Assembly: GCA_019915015.1 (NCBI GenBank) | Contig: JAHBBC010000001.1 | Location: 3,348,001 to 3,412,000, forward strand | Direction: 5' to 3' | DNA: 64,000 nt | Source of the DNA: Auriscalpium vulgare | Taxonomy: Eukaryota; Basidiomycota; Agaricomycetes; Russulales; Auriscalpiaceae | In this document: positions 63,713 to 64,000 of the stretch, one piece after another | Layout: the number at the start of each line of letters is the position of its first letter | Numbering within the stretch: the first letter of the stretch is position 1 | Made by a program: the position numbers and the translations under genes | The notes under the pieces: generated by a model | What the model was told of the DNA's origin: nothing | The model's database searches: none | What the model saw: only the letters and a program-made list of their open reading frames with translations

Positions 63713-64000
63713 ATGAGATTCTCAACTCTCATCCAACTCAGTGTCGCCTTCATCTCTGCCGCCTCTGCGGGTGCTCGCCGTGAGTCAATCTACTCTGCGA
63801 CGAGGCCTGACTGACCGTGCTTATCCAGGCGCGGACTGCCCCATCGCGACGTCGCTGCCGTTCGACGACGACGAGCTTCCCGACCCGTTTACGTTCAACG
63901 ACGGGACGCCGGTGCTGACGACGGACGACTGGACGTGCCGCGCCGCGCAGATCAATGCGCTCATCTCCAGCTACGAGGCCGGCGCGCTGCCCCCGCCGCC
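63713..64000 (+). CDS. CE15 4-O-methyl-glucuronoyl esterase, N-terminal part (cut by window end)
   Basis: Secreted esterase that cleaves ester bonds between lignin and glucuronoxylan. Signal peptide MRFSTLIQLSVAFISAASAG, then after an intron with junction C|GC the mature start ADCPIATSLPF. LPDPFTFNDGTPVLTTDDW and CRAAQINALISSYEAG match the conserved CE15 N-terminus, including a Cys used in a disulphide. No CBM1 precedes it. The catalytic triad lies beyond the window, so activity cannot be judged. Confidence 0.87.

Overview
The window is nuclear DNA from a filamentous basidiomycete, most likely a wood-decaying polypore-type agaricomycete. Genes are dense and interrupted by many short introns (about 48-60 nt), UTRs are short, G+C is fairly high, and there are no operons. 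Three secreted lignocellulose-attacking enzymes are present: an AA9 copper monooxygenase with a CBM1, an AA14 copper monooxygenase, and at the right edge the start of a CE15 glucuronoyl esterase. Their N-terminal histidines or Cys-rich starts and signal peptides are readable after splicing. The species cannot be named from the sequence alone.

Layout. 0.2-1.6 kb: AA9-CBM1 LPMO. 2.1-8.0 kb: GCN2-type eIF2alpha kinase. 8.2-9.2 kb: class I glutamine amidotransferase. 9.4-11.5 kb: lineage-specific membrane-anchored coiled-coil protein. 12.1-12.9 kb (minus): CUE-domain membrane protein. 13.6-15.4 kb: AA14 LPMO. 15.8-16.7 kb: AsaB/CmcJ-like enzyme. 16.7-19.0 kb: a gene-poor gap. 19.0-20.6 kb: F-box protein. 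21.1-22.3 kb: phosducin-like protein. 23.3-24.8 kb: mitochondrial dicarboxylate carrier. 25.1-29.4 kb: Utp22/Nrap. 30.0-33.1 kb: Zn2Cys6 regulator. 33.7-35.6 kb (minus): peroxisomal SCP2-type thiolase. 36.0-37.1 kb: mitochondrial ribosomal protein uS4m. 37.2-39.5 kb (minus): eIF3 subunit L. 39.7-40.1 kb: small subunit of serine palmitoyltransferase. 40.4-43.5 kb (minus): gamma-tubulin complex GCP2. 44.0-45.8 kb: polynucleotide kinase 3'-phosphatase. 46.3-48.8 kb (minus): ferric reductase/NOX-like oxidoreductase. 48.8-50.7 kb: sparse, one weak candidate gene. 50.7-54.3 kb: EF-hand protein with an acidic tail. 54.8-60.0 kb: pentafunctional AROM protein (ARO1). 60.6-61.5 kb: four-TM MARVEL-like protein. 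61.5-63.7 kb: gene-poor gap. 63.7 kb to the edge: CE15 esterase, cut by the window.

Most genes are conserved housekeeping functions (translation control, ribosome biogenesis, DNA end repair, microtubule nucleation, aromatic amino acid synthesis, lipid metabolism), with biomass-degrading enzymes scattered among them rather than clustered. No metabolic gene cluster, transposon, CRISPR, rRNA or convincing tRNA gene was found.

The most interesting structure is in the introns. Reading the conserved proteins through their splice junctions requires six GC-AG introns (GCN2 twice, phosducin-like, GCP2, PNKP, ARO1), one apparent GA-AG intron (the thiolase), and a set of very small exons (3, 7, 10, 15, 21 and 27 nt) that place catalytic or signature residues. 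A GT-AG-only gene finder would be expected to break or truncate many of these genes. A second notable element is a 12-bp inverted repeat, each arm holding a 10-bp palindrome, about 170-220 bp upstream of the GCN2 start codon.
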